From the NCBI GenBank assembly GCA_018710805.1, contig DVJG01000142.1, positions 1 through 12,864 on the forward strand: a stretch of DNA of 12,864 bases, given 5' to 3'. This document shows positions 11,615 to 12,864 of the stretch, in pieces. The stretch comes from Candidatus Faecousia faecipullorum. Its GTDB lineage: Bacteria; Bacillota; Clostridia; Oscillospirales; Oscillospiraceae. The translations under genes were made by a program, and so were the position numbers. The notes beneath the pieces are model-generated. The model made no database searches, had not been told where the DNA came from, and was given only the letters and a program-made list of their open reading frames with translations. Position 1 is the stretch's first letter. Every line of letters starts with the position of its first letter.

Positions 11615-12864
11615 GGTTCTGATTCCTTTCCCCGGAGCGTCTTGCTTACCTGGCGTACTTTATAGAAAAGCATCATCGTCAGCAGGCCTTCCGCCGCCAT
11701 GGTGCAGATGGAAACAACCCAGATGATTTGCGCCTCGGTCACAAGCAGAGCGGCCAGGAAGCTGCCGATCACAAATAGAATCATGGATAAAATAAAGGAC
11801 CGGCTGTAGTATTTCTCATAGCCCAGGGAAACCAGCAGCTGAATTCCCAGGAAATTGTTCATGATGCCAAAGAGCATTTGCATCAGCAGGGGAATGGCCA
11901 CATTGGCATATCCGGCATAGTCTTCGCCGAAGCCGATGGCGGTCACAGGCCCCCGCAGCAGGATGATGAAGCCGGAAGCCAGGGCGAACAGTCCCACAAT
12001 GGGCAATGCCAGCTTTTTCACAAAGGCGAAGCACTCCCCGGGCGCGCTGTGGGCCAGCTTGTTCACATGGGGATACATGGCCTGGCTCACAGGGGTGTAA
12101 AACATACTCAGGATATACGGAATTTTATGAATGGCGGCATACACCCCCACGAAAAAGCTGCTGGAAAACAAGGTCAGCAGGGTTGTGCCGAACCCTGAGA
12201 ACAGGGAAGAGACTGCACAGGAAAAGAACAGCGTCCTGTTTTCCGCCAGCATGGCGAAAACTTCTCTGGGTTTCGGGGGGTGAATGCGTATCCCGTATTT
12301 TTTGACCGCCACAATCAAATGGGACAGCCCCGCAATGAAATGGGTAATGGCGTAAAACAGGCAGTACCAATACAGGGCATTGCGGCTGTGCAGCGTCAAA
12401 AAGATGCAGACCACCGAAACGCTCCGGGCCGCCACACTCACCAGGGTAATGGGACGCATATTTTCCATTCCCTGGAAAAACCAGACGGCTTGCAGAGCGG
12501 TTCCAATCACCATGGTAAAAAGCAGAACCATACACCTGCGGAAAACCTTGTCGGTGCCAAATCCGAAACTCAGGATTCCCATAGCCCCTGCGGAAATCAG
12601 AAGCAGAAACAGCCTGGAAAACAGAATCAGGTTATAGGTATGCTCAATTTCCCGGAAATCCTTAGAAATGGCAATCCGCCGGGTGCCGGACAGCTGAAAG
12701 CCGTACTCCACCACCACCTGGCAGTACAGAATCAGATTCAATGCGCTGGAAAACTGCCCGTAGCCCTCAGGGGTCAGGGCCCTTGTCACAAAGGGAACCG
12801 TAACCAGAGGAACAATGGTGTTGAATATCTGCATCAGCATCAGCCAGATGCCGTTTTTGAAGAT
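11611..12864 (-). CDS. Wzx-type polysaccharide flippase (5' end outside the window)
   Basis: Integral membrane protein of the polysaccharide transporter / MATE-like superfamily (Polysacc_synt type), expected to flip undecaprenyl-linked repeat units across the membrane. The reading frame stays open to the window edge: the codons before the ATG at 12840 read IFKNGIWL, which fits an N-terminus such as that of RfbX proteins, so about 417 residues are visible and a few are missing. Family hallmarks are the early 'VPFVTRALTPEGYG' helix boundary and the WFFQGMENM motif, plus about 12 hydrophobic segments across the protein. The last residues (KTLRGKESEP) are a charged cytoplasmic tail. The gene overlaps wecB by four bases, placing it in a surface polysaccharide operon whose other genes lie to the right of the window. 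Confidence 0.93.
   Translation of the reverse strand: MFKNGIWLMLMQIFNTIVPLVTVPFVTRALTPEGYGQFSSALNLILYCQVVVEYGFQLSGTRRIAISKDFREIEHTYNLILFSRLFLLLISAGAMGILSFGFGTDKVFRRCMVLLFTMVIGTALQAVWFFQGMENMRPITLVSVAARSVSVVCIFLTLHSRNALYWYCLFYAITHFIAGLSHLIVAVKKYGIRIHPPKPREVFAMLAENRTLFFSCAVSSLFSGFGTTLLTLFSSSFFVGVYAAIHKIPYILSMFYTPVSQAMYPHVNKLAHSAPGECFAFVKKLALPIVGLFALASGFIILLRGPVTAIGFGEDYAGYANVAIPLLMQMLFGIMNNFLGIQLLVSLGYEKYYSRSFILSMILFVIGSFLAALLVTEAQIIWVVSICTMAAEGLLTMMLFYKVRQVSKTLRGKESEP

Overview
The window is one strand of a Gram-positive chromosome: all eight genes lie on the minus strand, so it is read from right to left. The N-glycan-free envelope genes, a lipoprotein LCP-type protein, a DUF4012 protein and sortase-substrate adhesins with AGGAGG-type ribosome sites point to a Bacillota bacterium. 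The protein style (Cna_B/SpaA stacks, InlB-like repeats, short 'TNHK...DTG...LPY' tails) suggests a gut Clostridia member such as an Oscillospiraceae relative. That placement is inference from protein style, not a marker gene.

Right part (12864 to about 7720): the tail of a surface polysaccharide cluster. A Wzx-type flippase (cut by the window edge) overlaps by four bases (ATGA) with a non-hydrolysing UDP-GlcNAc 2-epimerase (wecB/mnaA type). Then come a divergent LytR-CpsA-Psr-like lipoprotein and a membrane-anchored DUF4012 protein, each separated by 56 bases. A strong intrinsic terminator (14-bp perfect stem plus seven U) closes this unit at about 7615-7657.

Middle (7439-7611): a boundary region with an AT-rich minus-strand promoter (perfect TTGACA, 17-base spacer) and a leader of roughly 110 bases with possible RNA structure.

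Left part (7438 to 17): a pilus operon. It holds an 1831-residue adhesin (signal peptide, Pro/Ser/Glu-rich linker, Ig-like and InlB-like modules, then five consecutive domains that each carry a Lys-Glu-Asn isopeptide triad), an 88-residue coiled-coil-like small protein, a signal-peptidase-like protein lacking both catalytic residues, and a 336-residue two-domain backbone pilin. The order adhesin - SipA-like - FctA-like pilin matches the streptococcal FCT locus (cpa - sipA - fctA - srtC). The pilus sortase is predicted just beyond base 1 but is not visible. Both cell-surface proteins end in a shared tail with [IV]DTG where group A Streptococcus has VPTG or VPPTG, so the missing sortase probably has unusual specificity.

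Most interesting points: the pseudo-signal-peptidase (Ser to Ala, Lys to Gly), the Asp-for-Pro sorting motif, a small unrecognised protein whose gene overlaps the sipA-like gene, a Glu-to-Gln change in the first pilin domain, and a GC-rich hairpin at the sipA-like stop codon just before the major pilin. I see no rRNA, tRNA, CRISPR array, insertion sequence or phage gene.
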